Assembly: GCA_039621445.1 (NCBI GenBank) | Contig: CP154955.1 | Location: forward strand, 55,371,341 to 55,435,340 | Length of the DNA stretch: 64,000 nt | Source: Euglena gracilis | Lineage: Eukaryota; Euglenida; Euglenophyceae; Euglenales | Direction of reading: 5' to 3' | Shown here: piece after piece, positions 23,901-30,454 of the stretch | Numbering within the stretch: the stretch's first letter is position 1 | How the letters are laid out: the number at the start of each line of letters is the position of its first letter | Position numbers and translations under genes: made by a program | The notes under the pieces: model-generated | The model's input: only the letters and a program-made list of their open reading frames with translations | Database searches by the model: none | Told to the model about the DNA's origin: nothing

Positions 23901-24187
23901 TGTCACATTCACACCCTCAAAAACCTCACTGTACTTCCCTCGACCAATCTAAGGATTCAAAAATAAACATTATACATTGTACATGTCAAAATGGACTTAC
24001 CTTTTTGACAACTTCGTAATTGTCCTGGGTGTTCCATGTGACTTGAAGGGACTCGTAGTCCCAGTAATCTTTTGGCCGACTGGCGTTCACATCGTGCTGG
24101 GTTGAAAAACATGCATTTTTCTGAATCAAAAGGTGCACAAACTTTGTATTTCGGGTTTGGGATTCTCGTTGCGGAAGAGTTGGCCAT
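5852..24187 (-). CDS. CK2A: Protein kinase CK2 catalytic (alpha) subunit, 10 exons
   Basis: A constitutively active Ser/Thr kinase that phosphorylates acidic sites. Exons on the minus strand: 24187-24143, 24096-24001, 23948-23844, 12409-12367, 12091-11946, 9305-9203, 8705-8560, 7654-7506, 6783-6680, 5967-5852. They total 1053 nt, 350 residues plus TGA, within the usual 330-390 of the family. Visible motifs: glycine loop GRGKYSEV (49-56), ATP lysine K71, CK2-specific basic run KKKK (77-80), alpha-C Glu84, catalytic HRDVKPHN (157-164, Asp159, Asn164), the CK2-typical DWG (178-180) in place of DFG, and [10 protein letters not shown] (199-208). Key residues sit at a constant +3 offset from the human enzyme. 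Sequence is closest to plant-type CK2 alpha as I remember it. Start chosen at ACCATGG, just after an AG acceptor. Introns 4 and 9 have unusual borders; intron 3 is 11.4 kb. No frameshift or internal stop is needed, so the gene looks functional. The exact border of intron 4 is uncertain by one or two residues. Confidence 0.93.
5968..6679 (-). other. Nonconventional (fold-back) intron 9 of CK2 alpha
   Basis: 712 nt. The 5' end reads GCACAGGCATTG and the 3' end GTGCCTGAAATC. CAGGCA at +4 to +9 pairs perfectly with TGCCTG at -11 to -6. No GT-AG pair near these borders keeps frame. This matches the known description of euglenid nonconventional introns (CAG from +4 pairing with CTG ending at -6). 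Confidence 0.75.
6680..6783 (-). CDS. CK2A: CK2 alpha exon 9
   Basis: Encodes [17 protein letters not shown] then [17 protein letters not shown]. Acceptor GCTCAG|GTA. The 3' border ATC|GCACAG is noncanonical; reading through gives a stop after 12 foreign residues. Confidence 0.92.
7506..7654 (-). CDS. CK2A: CK2 alpha exon 8
   Basis: Encodes [36 protein letters not shown] and a divergent [13 protein letters not shown]. Acceptor TTTGCAG|ATC, donor CCG|GTGTGT. The junction with exon 9 rebuilds an Arg codon. Confidence 0.95.
8560..8705 (-). CDS. CK2A: CK2 alpha exon 7 (activation segment)
   Basis: Encodes [28 protein letters not shown] and [18 protein letters not shown]: activation segment and helix F. 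Acceptor ATCAG|GGC, donor ATG|GTGTGG. Confidence 0.96.
9203..9305 (-). CDS. CK2A: CK2 alpha exon 6 (catalytic loop)
   Basis: Encodes [15 protein letters not shown], then [15 protein letters not shown]. It contains the catalytic aspartate and the first residues of the DWG metal-binding motif. Acceptor CCTAG|GCT, donor TGGG|GTGTGT. Confidence 0.95.
10010..10440. repeat. Inverted GGTCGCC-rich element in CK2 intron 5
   Basis: CGACCATGGTCGGCC and GGTCGCCCTTGGTCG words at 10120-10165 recur in reverse complement at 10320-10365, flanking a unique core. It looks like a nonautonomous fold-back element. No coding content. Confidence 0.5.
10879..11015. mobile_element. C-tipped MITE, CTCAAAGTGGCC type (intron 5)
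   Basis: Starts after TA with CCCTCTCAAAGTGGCC and ends with GGCCGCTCTGAGGGGGG. The interior (TTCGGTGCCAAAGGCGCC, GGTCCCACGGTG) matches the element at 18585-18802. Confidence 0.6.
11240..11625. repeat. Degenerate tandem repeat with TTAGGAATTT words
   Basis: Roughly 35-40-bp imperfect repeats built on CTCAAAATTAGGAATTTGCC. A related TTAGGAATCACC repeat occurs at 63870-64000. No gene. Confidence 0.6.
11946..12091 (-). CDS. CK2A: CK2 alpha exon 5
   Basis: Encodes [20 protein letters not shown] and on to FYIFELLK, the hinge region and helix D-E segment. Donor AAG|GTGTGG is canonical. The 5' border is noncanonical, with no AG near it. Confidence 0.92.
12092..12366 (-). other. Probable nonconventional intron 4 of CK2 alpha
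   Basis: About 275 nt between GGACCCGATC and TCATCAAATTG. No GT or AG at the borders demanded by the conserved protein (GGP-x-x-IKLLD). Near the ends ACCACAA (5' side) is complementary to TTGTGGT (3' side), with an 8-nt offset on the 3' side. The 5' junction ATC|GCAC is the same as in intron 9. An alternative GT-AG model would insert over 20 residues unknown in the family. Confidence 0.5.
12367..12409 (-). CDS. CK2A: CK2 alpha exon 4
   Basis: Encodes [14 protein letters not shown], the helix-C segment, joined in phase 0 to exon 3. Acceptor ATTCAG|CGA is canonical. The 3' end is not GT and is set here by the conserved continuation in exon 5; it could lie a few bases either way. Confidence 0.88.
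12690..13095. repeat. GCTGGCTG-rich palindromic block (intron 3)
   Basis: Contains GGGCTGGGCTGGGCTGGG, repeated GCTGCTGGCTGG words and C/G homopolymers on both sides of a unique core at 12800-12950. Probably a fold-back element; no coding content seen. Confidence 0.4.
13618..13915. mobile_element. TIR element with AGGCTTCTTTTTAA ends
   Basis: AGGCTTCTTTTTAA near 13621 is mirrored by TTAAAAAGAAGCCT near 13900. Between them are blocks of C and G runs with CCGGGCTGGACC. A nonautonomous inverted-repeat element in intron 3. Confidence 0.5.
13950..14085. repeat. CCCTTACTGTTCCC inverted-repeat cluster
   Basis: CCCCCCTTACTGTTCCC is mirrored by GGGAACAGTAAGGGGG, in at least two overlapping pairs. 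A degenerate relative lies at 13145-13205. The form resembles the C-tipped MITEs, but clean ends are not visible. Confidence 0.5.
14393..14560. mobile_element. C-tipped MITE, TTATTGTCCC type, TA duplication
   Basis: Flanked by TA on both sides (14391-14392, 14561-14562). TIR CCCCCCCGTTATTGTCCC mirrored by GGGACAATAAGGGGGG. Interior GGCCGACGGGGGGATTTTTT and CAATGAAATTCCTTTGG are shared with the copy at 54831-55009. Confidence 0.75.
15270..15470. repeat. AACACGGTTT short repeat cluster
   Basis: Several GAACACGGTT/AACACGATTT words in ~200 bp of intron 3, next to a GTGTCCC-rich stretch (14680-15005). No gene. Confidence 0.4.
15600..15790. repeat. GGCCCGGCC-rich tract
   Basis: Imperfect repetition of CCCGGCCTGGC and GGCGGCCCGG, the most GC-rich part of intron 3. 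The encoded open frames are low-complexity and not supported. Confidence 0.55.
16526..17701. mobile_element. Family A element copy 1 with ~50-bp TIRs
   Basis: The left end TAAAAACGTGTTCAGCCCGC, running to about 16577, is mirrored at 17650-17701 (GGCGGGCTCTGAACACGTTT). Subterminal tandem words alternate ACGTTTTCAATGAGGGCATT and TGTGGCAATGACACG. The core carries a decayed minus-strand reading frame with a PHD-like finger. The TIR form indicates a DNA transposon; the superfamily is not recognised. It lies in CK2 intron 3. Confidence 0.75.
16885..17420 (-). pseudogene. PHD-finger protein remnant in family A copy 1
   Basis: Minus-strand fragments in two frames. The N-terminal part reads [20 protein letters not shown] and [19 protein letters not shown]. 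The C-terminal part has [26 protein letters not shown] and FLCEAC, i.e. Cys/His spacing of a C4HC3 PHD finger. Here the second-half Cys after HFH is replaced by His, next to a local 13-bp-stem inversion. Frames are broken, so it is not a working gene. Function in the parent element is unknown. Confidence 0.55.
17701..17820. repeat. CAGCCTGAAAACGTGTTCAG fold-back next to family A
   Basis: TGGCTGAGCCCAGATTTCAG is followed, after a GGGGGCCCC centre, by its reverse complement. The same unit recurs at 22806-22860 (half), 28918-28950 (half) and 32830-32946. Confidence 0.7.
18585..18802. mobile_element. C-tipped MITE, CTCAAAGTG type, TA duplication
   Basis: Between TA dinucleotides at 18583-18584 and 18803-18804. 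Left end CCCTCATCCCCCCTCAAAGT, right end CCACTTTGAGGGGGGGTG. The interior has several CAAAGTGGCC words and a GGCGCCGAAGGTGCC dyad. Confidence 0.7.
18915..19805 (+). mobile_element. Family D element copy 1, CCGGCGTC palindrome-bounded
   Basis: Begins with a ~57-bp-arm hairpin (18915-19057, GCCGGTTCTGTCCAAAGCCC... mirrored) and ends in GACGCCGGTTCTGTCC palindromes. The core has two CCCTCGATCGAAAGCTCTTT subunits. An inverted copy lies at 26205-27142. No coding evidence: mirrored open frames in both copies differ by frame-breaking changes. Confidence 0.75.
20095..20600 (+). repeat. Divergent family C copy (intron 3)
   Basis: Carries AAAGTGTCCAAAATGGTTTG and CCCTTGAGAAGAGCTTTCAA, characteristic of family C (30455-31400). 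It is interrupted by the MITE at 20249-20502. Confidence 0.6.
20249..20502. mobile_element. C-tipped MITE (composite), CTCTATTTG type
   Basis: Between TA dinucleotides at 20247-20248 and 20503-20504. The left end CCAACCCCCCCCCTCTATTT is mirrored on the right. Inside are two or more CCCTAATTGGCC ends, suggesting one MITE nested in another. It splits a divergent family C copy (host text resumes GGCTGAAATCTGAGGCCATC). Confidence 0.65.
20860..21212 (+). repeat. Family F inverted-repeat arm 1
   Basis: Contains AACAAGAATGGTCAAAATAG and ends in the dyad ACTTCGTTTTAAACGAAGTG followed by CCAGCTATG. Its reverse complement is at 22440-22800. A/T runs such as TTTTTTTTAAAAAAAA form extra dyads. Confidence 0.7.
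21215..21420. repeat. GTGGCGAGGGGGTC repeats with G runs
   Basis: At least four GGCGTGGCGAGGGGGTC-like words separated by G homopolymers up to ~18 bases. No gene. Confidence 0.6.
21486..22440. mobile_element. Family A element copy 2, truncated
   Basis: The left TIR AAAAACGTGTTCAGCCCGCC is present. The right part was replaced by family F at 22440. The internal minus-strand frame encodes [20 protein letters not shown] and DELDAFFVA-like text (ELDAFFVA) ending at a TAG that in copies 1 and 5 is TGG. Confidence 0.7.
21840..22442 (-). pseudogene. PHD-finger protein remnant in family A copy 2
   Basis: The longest version of the family A frame: it retains a central segment ([40 protein letters not shown]) missing in copies 1 and 5. 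It is broken by the [11 protein letters not shown] nonsense codon near 22235 and by frame changes in the PHD part. Not expressed as far as the sequence shows. Confidence 0.5.
22440..22800 (-). mobile_element. Family F inverted-repeat arm 2, inserted in family A copy 2
   Basis: Starts CATAGCTGGCACTTCGTTT and interrupts family A right after GCGAGAGCAGCC, where copies at 32450 and 25330 continue into AGGAACAGTTCCGTCC. Mirror of 20860-21212. Confidence 0.65.
23844..23948 (-). CDS. CK2A: CK2 alpha exon 3 (glycine loop, ATP lysine)
   Basis: Thirty-five codons: [15 protein letters not shown], then [15 protein letters not shown]. It holds the nucleotide-binding loop, the invariant lysine and the basic cluster typical of CK2. 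Acceptor CTTAG|ATT, donor AAG|GTACCT. It is followed by the 11.4-kb intron. Confidence 0.95.
24001..24096 (-). CDS. CK2A: CK2 alpha exon 2
   Basis: Thirty-two codons containing [15 protein letters not shown], the CK2 alpha N-terminal segment that packs on the kinase core. Acceptor CCCAG|CAC, donor AAG|GTAAGT. A 52-nt GT-AG intron follows. Confidence 0.92.
24143..24187 (-). CDS. CK2A: CK2 alpha exon 1
   Basis: Fifteen codons from ATG, beginning [15 protein letters not shown]. The ATG context ACCATGG is favourable. The exon ends AAA|GTTTGT. The N-terminal tail of CK2 alpha is poorly conserved, so this exon rests on the start context and on the canonical 46-nt intron that joins it in frame to the conserved exon 2. 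Confidence 0.7.
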
Positions 24188-24215
24188 GGTAAACTGCAAA
24201 CGAAGCAAGTAATGC
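24188..24215 (-). promoter_or_regulatory. Candidate spliced-leader acceptor upstream of CK2 alpha ATG
   Basis: On the minus strand CTTGCTTCGTTTGCAG precedes TTTACCATGG, placing an AG acceptor 6 nt before the start codon. In euglenids most mRNAs receive a trans-spliced leader at such a site. It could instead be the 3' end of an ordinary 5'-UTR intron. Confidence 0.45.
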
Positions 24216-25250
24216 AAGGGAAAACCTGTTCAGCATTCCCCCCCCTGAAAAATTCGCTACAAATCAGGTGGGCAGTGCCATCGTTAGGTGGATTCGGTTT
24301 GTGATTCGAACACAAATACATGCAACCTGCGTGCACTGTTTATGTACATGGTGCTAACATGTACACGTTGATGTTTCTGCAAACCGTACAAACGTCGCGC
24401 GCGGAATTCACAAATGGAAGAATGTGAGTGTGATTGTTTCAAAGGAGAGATAGAGGTGGTTGCAGATGGAGATGTAGACGTATTACCCGACTTTTGTTTC
24501 ATTTTCAGGCAGTTTTGAAGGCTTTGAAATTGAAGGCTCTGGTTGGCTTTTTTGGCCTTATTCACCATTTAATTCGTGAAACGGTCCGCGATAGTGCTCC
24601 CTAGGCAAGCAGTGCTGCAGGTCATAAAAAGAACATCTGCGAGGATGGCCAAAGGCAATGGACCTGCAAGAATGCGGGAAGGGCTCTCGTTCATGCGCCA
24701 CGTGTGGAGGATGCCGTGGTTCCATGCAAACCACACATTCAAAAGTTCGCCCAAAATACTCACTGAAAAAGAATTGTTCAGTTTTTATGTTTTTGTCACC
24801 AGTGGGATTCTTGATACTTTGGTGGTGGGGTCGCCTTTGGGGTGTGAGAGGGTATTTCCCTTGAACCTGTGAACCTTGTATGTTTTTTGTGGCTTTTCTT
24901 TTTTGTCTCTGTGCACATTTGTTTTCCTTTGTTCATGCACTGTTCACATGCATGATGTTCGTGCACTTGTTTTGCGTCTGGCTTATGGTACATGTTTCAG
25001 ATCTGTCACCGCCCTACCTTCCAAGCTTGAACCGCTACGGCAAGACTTCCCACCCCAAAAACCCATGCATCTTCCTTTGTGTTGAAAAACGTGACAATGC
25101 TTGCAGTTTTTCGCAGTGGATTTTTTAAGTTGTCTGCGTTGAACCCTACCTCACCAATTAGGACTGGCTGGGAAATTTTCATCCAAAAAGAAACCAGCCC
25201 AAACCCGAAAAAATTCACACAATTTGAAACTTCTGAATCTCAAAAATATG
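24216..25250. other. Upstream flank of CK2 alpha, no supported gene
   Basis: It is less repetitive than its surroundings and has few homopolymers. Minus-strand frames at 24284-24568 (Ser/Lys/Gln-rich, starts MVNKAKKANQ) and 24569-24763 might be exons of an unrecognised gene, but I see no domain and no clear splice pairing. Confidence 0.35.
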
Positions 25251-25515
25251 TGTGTTGCTCTGTGCCAGCAAGGTGCCATGAAGGGGGTCAACCTTCGGCT
25301 TCTTGGCATCTTGCTGGTATACCGTGCGAGCAGCCAGGAACAGTTCCGTCCTAGGGGGAGGTGGCAAAAGACCATTCACAAAGTTAGCCGTGCGTTTAGC
25401 CACAGTGGGAAGGCTGCGGGAAAAGGGGGGGGGTTGACACGTTTTCAATGAGGGCATCTGTGGCAATGGCACATTTTCCATTAGGGCATTTGTGGCAATG
25501 GCACGTTTTCCATTA
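25250..25515. mobile_element. Family A fragment (copy 3)
   Basis: Only the block from TGTGCCAGCAAGGTGCCATG to the subterminal ACGTTTTCAATGAGGGCATC repeats is present. It is upstream of CK2 alpha and followed by GCGCATTTTT simple repeats. Confidence 0.7.
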
Positions 25516-25949
25516 AGCATGGGGCGGGAAATGCGTTTCGCATTTTTTCGCATTTTTGCGCATTTTTTTGCGCATTTTCCGGACTTTTGGGAAAATGCGC
25601 ATTTTTGCACATTTTTTCGCCTTTTTTGCGCATTTTTTTCCCGATTTTTTGCGCATTTTTTCGATTTTTTTCGCGCATTTTTTTGCGTCTTAAGAATTCA
25701 GGGCTTTTTTTTATATGTTGCAGTTTCATTTTGGTTTTTTTGATTTTGATTGTATATTATCAAATTGCTCCTTGACCAACGTTGCATTGACGCTGAGTCA
25801 TGTTGTTTGATTTGTGCTCTATTCTGCCCCTTTTTGAAAGAATTTTTTTGCGCATTTTTTCCGCTTATTTCCATTTCCCCACCTTTTTTGCACTTTTTGG
25901 AGGCATTTTGTTCATATTCAAGAAAAAACCTTTGGGTGATGACATAGTG

Positions 25950-26045
25950 GGCCGGCTTGTTTTTTTTGACGTTGTTTTTTTTGTTTTTTTTAATTCTAAC
26001 AATGTTTTTTTTTAAAAAAAAAAACAAAAAAAACGCCCACTGGGT
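25950..26045. repeat. T/A-run fold-back (GTTTTTTTT AAAAAAAAAC)
   Basis: TTTTGACGTTGTTTTTTTTG and A-run mirrors. A similar fold-back lies at 27195-27285. Related to the T/A dyads of family F. Confidence 0.5.
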
Positions 26046-26204
26046 TTTGCATGGAAAAATATTTGAATGAACATTTTCAATTATTTTTGGCAACTTCTGG
26101 GTAATTTCTGCCAAAAACTTCCTTCCACAAAAATGAAAAAAGTCATAAAAATTCCATTTTTGTTGCATTTTGGAATGTTTTTGACCATTTTTGGCAGTTT
26201 TTAA

Positions 26205-27142
26205 ACTAAGCCGGCGTTTGAGACGCCGGGCTCAGGACAGAACCGGCGTCCCCCCCCACGGGCTTCCGGACGCCGGTTCTGTCCTAAAGCCCGGCGTTAG
26301 GAACGCTGGCTTTGTCCAAAGCCCGGCGTCCGATTTTCATTCCTAAAAATGTCACCAAAAGTGCCCAAAAGTGGCCCTAAGGTGCTGGTATGAGTGTTTC
26401 AACCATCAAGGACAATGAATTTTGCCATCTGGGGACCACTAGGGTGGATATCCAAATTTGGTGAAAATTGGTCCAGATTTGGAAATAGAGTACCGTGCAG
26501 CGTGGAAAGATCTGATGAGCACCGCTGGTTGTCTGTTGAAAAGAGCTTTCGATCGAGGGGTAACTTGGTACCCTAACGTTGCACGCAGCCCGAGATACGC
26601 TCGCGATGGTCGGATCGGCCAGAATCTGAGTCGAAATTTGTCGCAATTTTCAGTGATTTTTGGTTTAAGATGCTTAATAAACCCTCCAGAAACGTTTTTC
26701 CTCTTCGAATCAACGACCTGAGGGCCTTGGGGGGGCACCAGAGTTGTGAAATTAGGATTCCCCACTGACAGAAAATAAGAGCTCCAGGCGACGTGGCTGA
26801 ATTTGGTGGTGATCGCCAGTCGTCTGATGAAAAGAGCTTTCGATCGAGGGGTGATTTTATACCTGGACGATTGACACAGCCAGAAATACCCTCGCGATCG
26901 CCGGAATTTGGTGAAGTGCAAAGTGGCGTGACATTGCAGATCAGTGGTCGGAAATTGGTCCTGGGAGTGTCCTTTGGCCGAAGGTTGGGGACGCCGGTTC
27001 TGTCCTGAGCCCGGCGTCTCTAAAACGCCGGCTTAAACAAGAGGTGTCGGACGCCGATTCTGTCCAAAGCCCGGCGTTCCAAACGCCGGTTCCGTCATTC
27101 GCCGGGCTTTGGACAGAATCGGCGTCCGACACCTCTTGTTTG
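26205..27142 (-). mobile_element. Family D element copy 2, inverted relative to copy 1
   Basis: Reverse complement of 18915-19805 over nearly the whole length, with few differences, including the terminal CCGGCGTC hairpins. It lies upstream of CK2 alpha, while copy 1 lies inside its intron 3, about 6.4 kb apart. Confidence 0.78.
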
Positions 27143-27944
27143 TAGTAGAGGATTCAAAGTATGGTTTGGGAGTTTCATAACGAGTTTTTTCAATGAAATT
27201 TTCCTTTTGTTTTTTTTGATGTTTTTTTTACTTTTTTTTTTTACACGTTGTTTTGTTTTTTTTAGAAAACACAAAAAATGCCCACTATGGGTGATGAGGT
27301 GTGGGTACTCATTCAATGATGATGAGGACATGAGGGTTTTCAGAAACCCCGCATCGAATCCTTCTCCCCTGGTCACAAGTACGGGGCACGAGGGCTGACA
27401 TTGTTGGTTATGGTGAACAGAGAGTGACACCTTGCTCGTGCATTTTTTTTTGACCAAAAATGCCTTCATTTCAGCTGTTTTTGGTGATTTTGGTTTAATT
27501 TTGGGCTCATTGTTGGAAATTTTTTTAAGTCCTTTTTCCCTTAGGAATGCACAAACTCAGCGCATTTTTTGCGCATTTTTGCGCATTTTTTCCGAGGGCC
27601 GCCCAGCGCATTTCCCCCCCCCCCTGCATTAAGGCATCTGTGGTCAGGCACGTTTTCCATTGGGCATCTGTGGCAATGACACGTTTTCCATTAGGGCATC
27701 TGTGGTCAGGCACGTTTTCCATCAAGGCATCTGTGGCAACCCCGAGCAAAAAGCAAAAATCGCTGTCATGAAAAATCAGCGAGCGGTTGAGAGGCCGAGG
27801 TGGTCCTCAACGAGTGAGGCGGGTCGGGGGCACTCTACAACACAACAGAAGGCTTGACGTTGCCTTGGTGCACTCCGACACGGAGGAGATCAGGCAGTGA
27901 ACTTTGGGTTTTTTGGCGGGACCCCCCCACCCCCCCCTCTTCAT

Positions 27945-28020
27945 TGGAAATACACGAACTTCACCGGTGAACTTCACCGGTGAACTTCACCAGTGAAGTT
28001 TCTCAATGAAATTCCTTTAG
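27945..28020. repeat. GAACTTCACCGGTGAAGTTC palindrome run
   Basis: Three to four tandem ACTTCACCGGTGA units, each a perfect dyad, inserted in family A copy 4. Confidence 0.65.
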
Positions 28021-28109
28021 GGGCGGAGCCCCCAACCCCCCCCCACCCCTGCCTAACCTCCGGAGTGGCGGGCGGACATCACGGAACACGACACGCTTTT
28101 CACAAAAAA

Positions 28110-28700
28110 GAGCCATACTTTGGTGGCCGCCGCAAATCCTGGCAATGAAAATGACATGCCAAACCGCAGGCGTCACACACAACTTTCCTCAATTTGGATT
28201 TTTGGGAATGGCAACACCACAAAAACCACATTTGTCCTGTTTTATAGGCAGTCGGGACACAGCATGAGGCACAGGGGGTTGGTCAGGGGAGGGAGGCGCT
28301 ACGGAGCTGCTGACCGCAGGAGCGGAACGTTGCTCGGCGGTGGGAAACACAGATGGAACATCAGTCACGTCCTGATTTTCGACCGAGTGTTCCTCACTTG
28401 GCGGGGCGCAAAAAATTGCCCAAGTTGACCACCGTGCAACGTTCCGCGCCGTAGCTGCACCATAGTTCCCGACTGCTGCTCACGTTGAGACACACACACA
28501 TTGTTCAATGACGCTCGCCTCATCGAACAACAGGCTGGGTTCCAGCTCCCATCCCGTCTAGGCAACAAAGAAAGCATCCAGCTCAGGATAAGAGGCTTGC
28601 CGATGTTGACACAGTTTGGCGAACTCCAAACAGTTGGCAACAGCAGCAAGCTCTGCACCTACGGAGCCAGACTTTTTTTTCGTGTTGCCCTGTGCCACCA
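28110..28700 (-). pseudogene. PHD-finger protein remnant in family A copy 4
   Basis: Same frame as copies 1, 2 and 5, with the TAG replacing Trp after ELDAFFVA shared with copy 2. A segment around 28300-28480 differs from the other copies. Nonfunctional. Confidence 0.5.
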
Positions 28701-28969
28701 TTCACGAAGCTTGCCGTGTGTTTAGCCATAGTGTTTGGAAAGGGGGGGGGGTTTACGTTTTCCATTAGGGCATCTGTGTTCAGGCACGTTTTCCATTAGG
28801 GCACCTTTTTTTCGGTCCGAATTTCACATTTTCGCGTTTTTGACCCCTTGCGTGAATCATGACCACGAATTTCAGGGCAGGCATTTGGCGGGCTCTGAAC
28901 ACGTTTTTAAACAAATTGTGGCTGAGCCCAGATTTCAGCCTGAAACCGTGTCTGGGGGCTCCGGTTTCA

Positions 28970-29120
28970 TGCCCGAACCGGCGTCTGGGACGCCGGTTCG
29001 GGCGGGAAATTTCTGCGCCAGGCCCCGAGCGGATTTCCGGTGGTGGTCGCTGTGGTGGTCGGCCTGACCTAATCGGCCCGACCAGGTGGTCGGCCCGACC
29101 ATGGTCGGCCCGACCAATGG
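28970..29120. repeat. CCGAACCGGCGTC and GGTCGGCCCGACC palindromes
   Basis: The CCGGCGTCTGGGACGCCGG dyad is followed by repeated GTCGGCCCGACC dyads. The second type recurs at 18545-18575, 18815-18850, 29460-29525 and 35335-35445. Confidence 0.65.
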
Positions 29121-29530
29121 GGCTTTGGCAGGGGGGGGGGGGGGGGGGGGCCCGAGGTCTGATTTTTTGCATTTTTTGGCACTTTTTGCTGTACTGTCTC
29201 AACACAGGGGGGGGGAGGGTCCTGGGGTCCCAACTGTACTGCCAACCCCCCCCCCCCGCAAAAATTGGCCAAAAACCGGCGCCGAAGGCGCCGGAAAAAA
29301 TTTTTATGGCCTTTTTTTGGTCCAAAAAGGCCATTTTTGGTCCAAAAAGGCCATCTGTCTCTGACCGTTCGGCACAAGGGGGGGGGGGGTCCCAAAAATC
29401 CCAACTGTACAAGGGGGGGGAGGGGGGGTCCCCAAAAAACCCCAACTGTACTGCCATCGCCCCAATGGTCGGCCGACCATGTTCGACCTGTGGTGGTCGG
29501 GCCGACCAGGTCGGCCCGACCACCATTTTT
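29120..29530. repeat. G-run element between GTCGGCCCGACC blocks
   Basis: Repeated GGGGTCCCAACTGTACTGCC words, a GGCGCCGAAGGCGCC dyad and TTTTTGGTCCAAAAAGGCCA repeats. The flanking GTCGGCCCGACC blocks suggest a TIR element about 0.45 kb long. No coding evidence. Confidence 0.45.
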
Positions 29531-29769
29531 TTGCACTCCCCCCCCCCCTTTCTGGAAATTTAAGCCCCCCCCCTGAATTTTTTGTTGTCCAAACCAGCCC
29601 AAAATGGGCATTTCCCCTCCAAGTTTTTGCATATTCACCCCCGATTGGTGGGTTCTGGAGCCATTTAAGTGGGTTTTGACTGGTTTTGGGGCCACTTTTG
29701 GCAAAAGAACACCTCTCCCCATCGGATTTTCAATATAATTGCAAAATTTTGCACAAAAAGGAGTTAACG

Positions 29770-29985
29770 TGACCCCCCCCCTATATGGCACCCCCTCGGG
29801 AGCGTTTTGACCCCCCTGGCGACTATTAGGGGGGGGTGACAATTAGGGGGGGGGGGTTACTCAATTACCTCACATTTCCATGGGTCCATCGGTAACCCCC
29901 CCCCTTATTGTCACCCCCCCCAAGGGGGGGGGGCGACTATTAGGGGGGGGGTGACAAATAGGGGGGGGGGTCACGTTAGCCCTCC
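29770..29985. repeat. GTGACCCCCC / GGGGTCAC bounded repeat
   Basis: GTTAACGTGACCCCCCCC at the left is mirrored by GGGGGGTCACGTTAG at the right. Inside are multiple GACTATTAGGGGG and TTATTGTCACCCCC words, probably two MITEs back to back. Confidence 0.55.
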
Positions 29986-30339
29986 AAGTATGTTGCAACA
30001 TAGAGGGGATTTTGTTATTTGAGGGGGTGCGGGGGGGCGGAGGCCCCCCCGCCTATGAAAAAGTGAGCCACAAAAACAACTTATCCCCCGAGTATGTTGC
30101 CAACTCAGAAGGGATTTTGTTATTTGACGTTCGGATGGGGGTGGAGGGAGGAGTTTCCTGCCTCTCGTGATGCAGCATGCTTGCATTTCTAAAGGATTTT
30201 CATGTAATCCCTGTTTCATCATTGTTTTTTTTACCCCTCCGGACCCCCATCAAGGGTCCACCGACCCCCCACCGACCAAAGATTTCCATATGGGGGTGTT
30301 TATTTAAGCGTAAGACCCCCCCCCCCCGCCAGTCAACCG

Positions 30340-30445
30340 CCATGCGCCCCGAAGGCCGCCTGGCCGAAGGCCGTGCATCGGCCGAAGGCCGATGCCCGCG
30401 CAGCGGCCGAAGGCCGATGCCCGCGCAGCGGCCGAAGGCCGCTGC
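30340..30445 (+). repeat. GGCCGAAGGCCGATGCCCGC tandem repeat, copy 1
   Basis: About 25-bp units of GGCCGATGCCCGCGCAGC plus GGCCGAA. The same array at 31492-31582 precedes family A copy 5. Both end CGCTGCAATTCAGAACTT. Confidence 0.8.
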
Positions 30446-30454
30446 AATTCAGAA

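Larger units (their letters stand above)
27625..28915. mobile_element. Family A element copy 4
   Basis: The right TIR at 28857-28910 (CATGACCACGAATTTCAGGG to ACACGTTTTTA) is intact. The left TIR is missing. It contains an extra block at 27900-28070 with four GTGAACTTCACCG dyads. The subterminal GGCATCTGTGG repeats and the core frame are recognisable. Confidence 0.7.

Noticed and set aside
24284-24763. Two adjacent minus-strand frames upstream of CK2 considered as a second gene
   Set aside because: No recognisable domain and no convincing splice pairing; mentioned only as a possibility in the flank entry.
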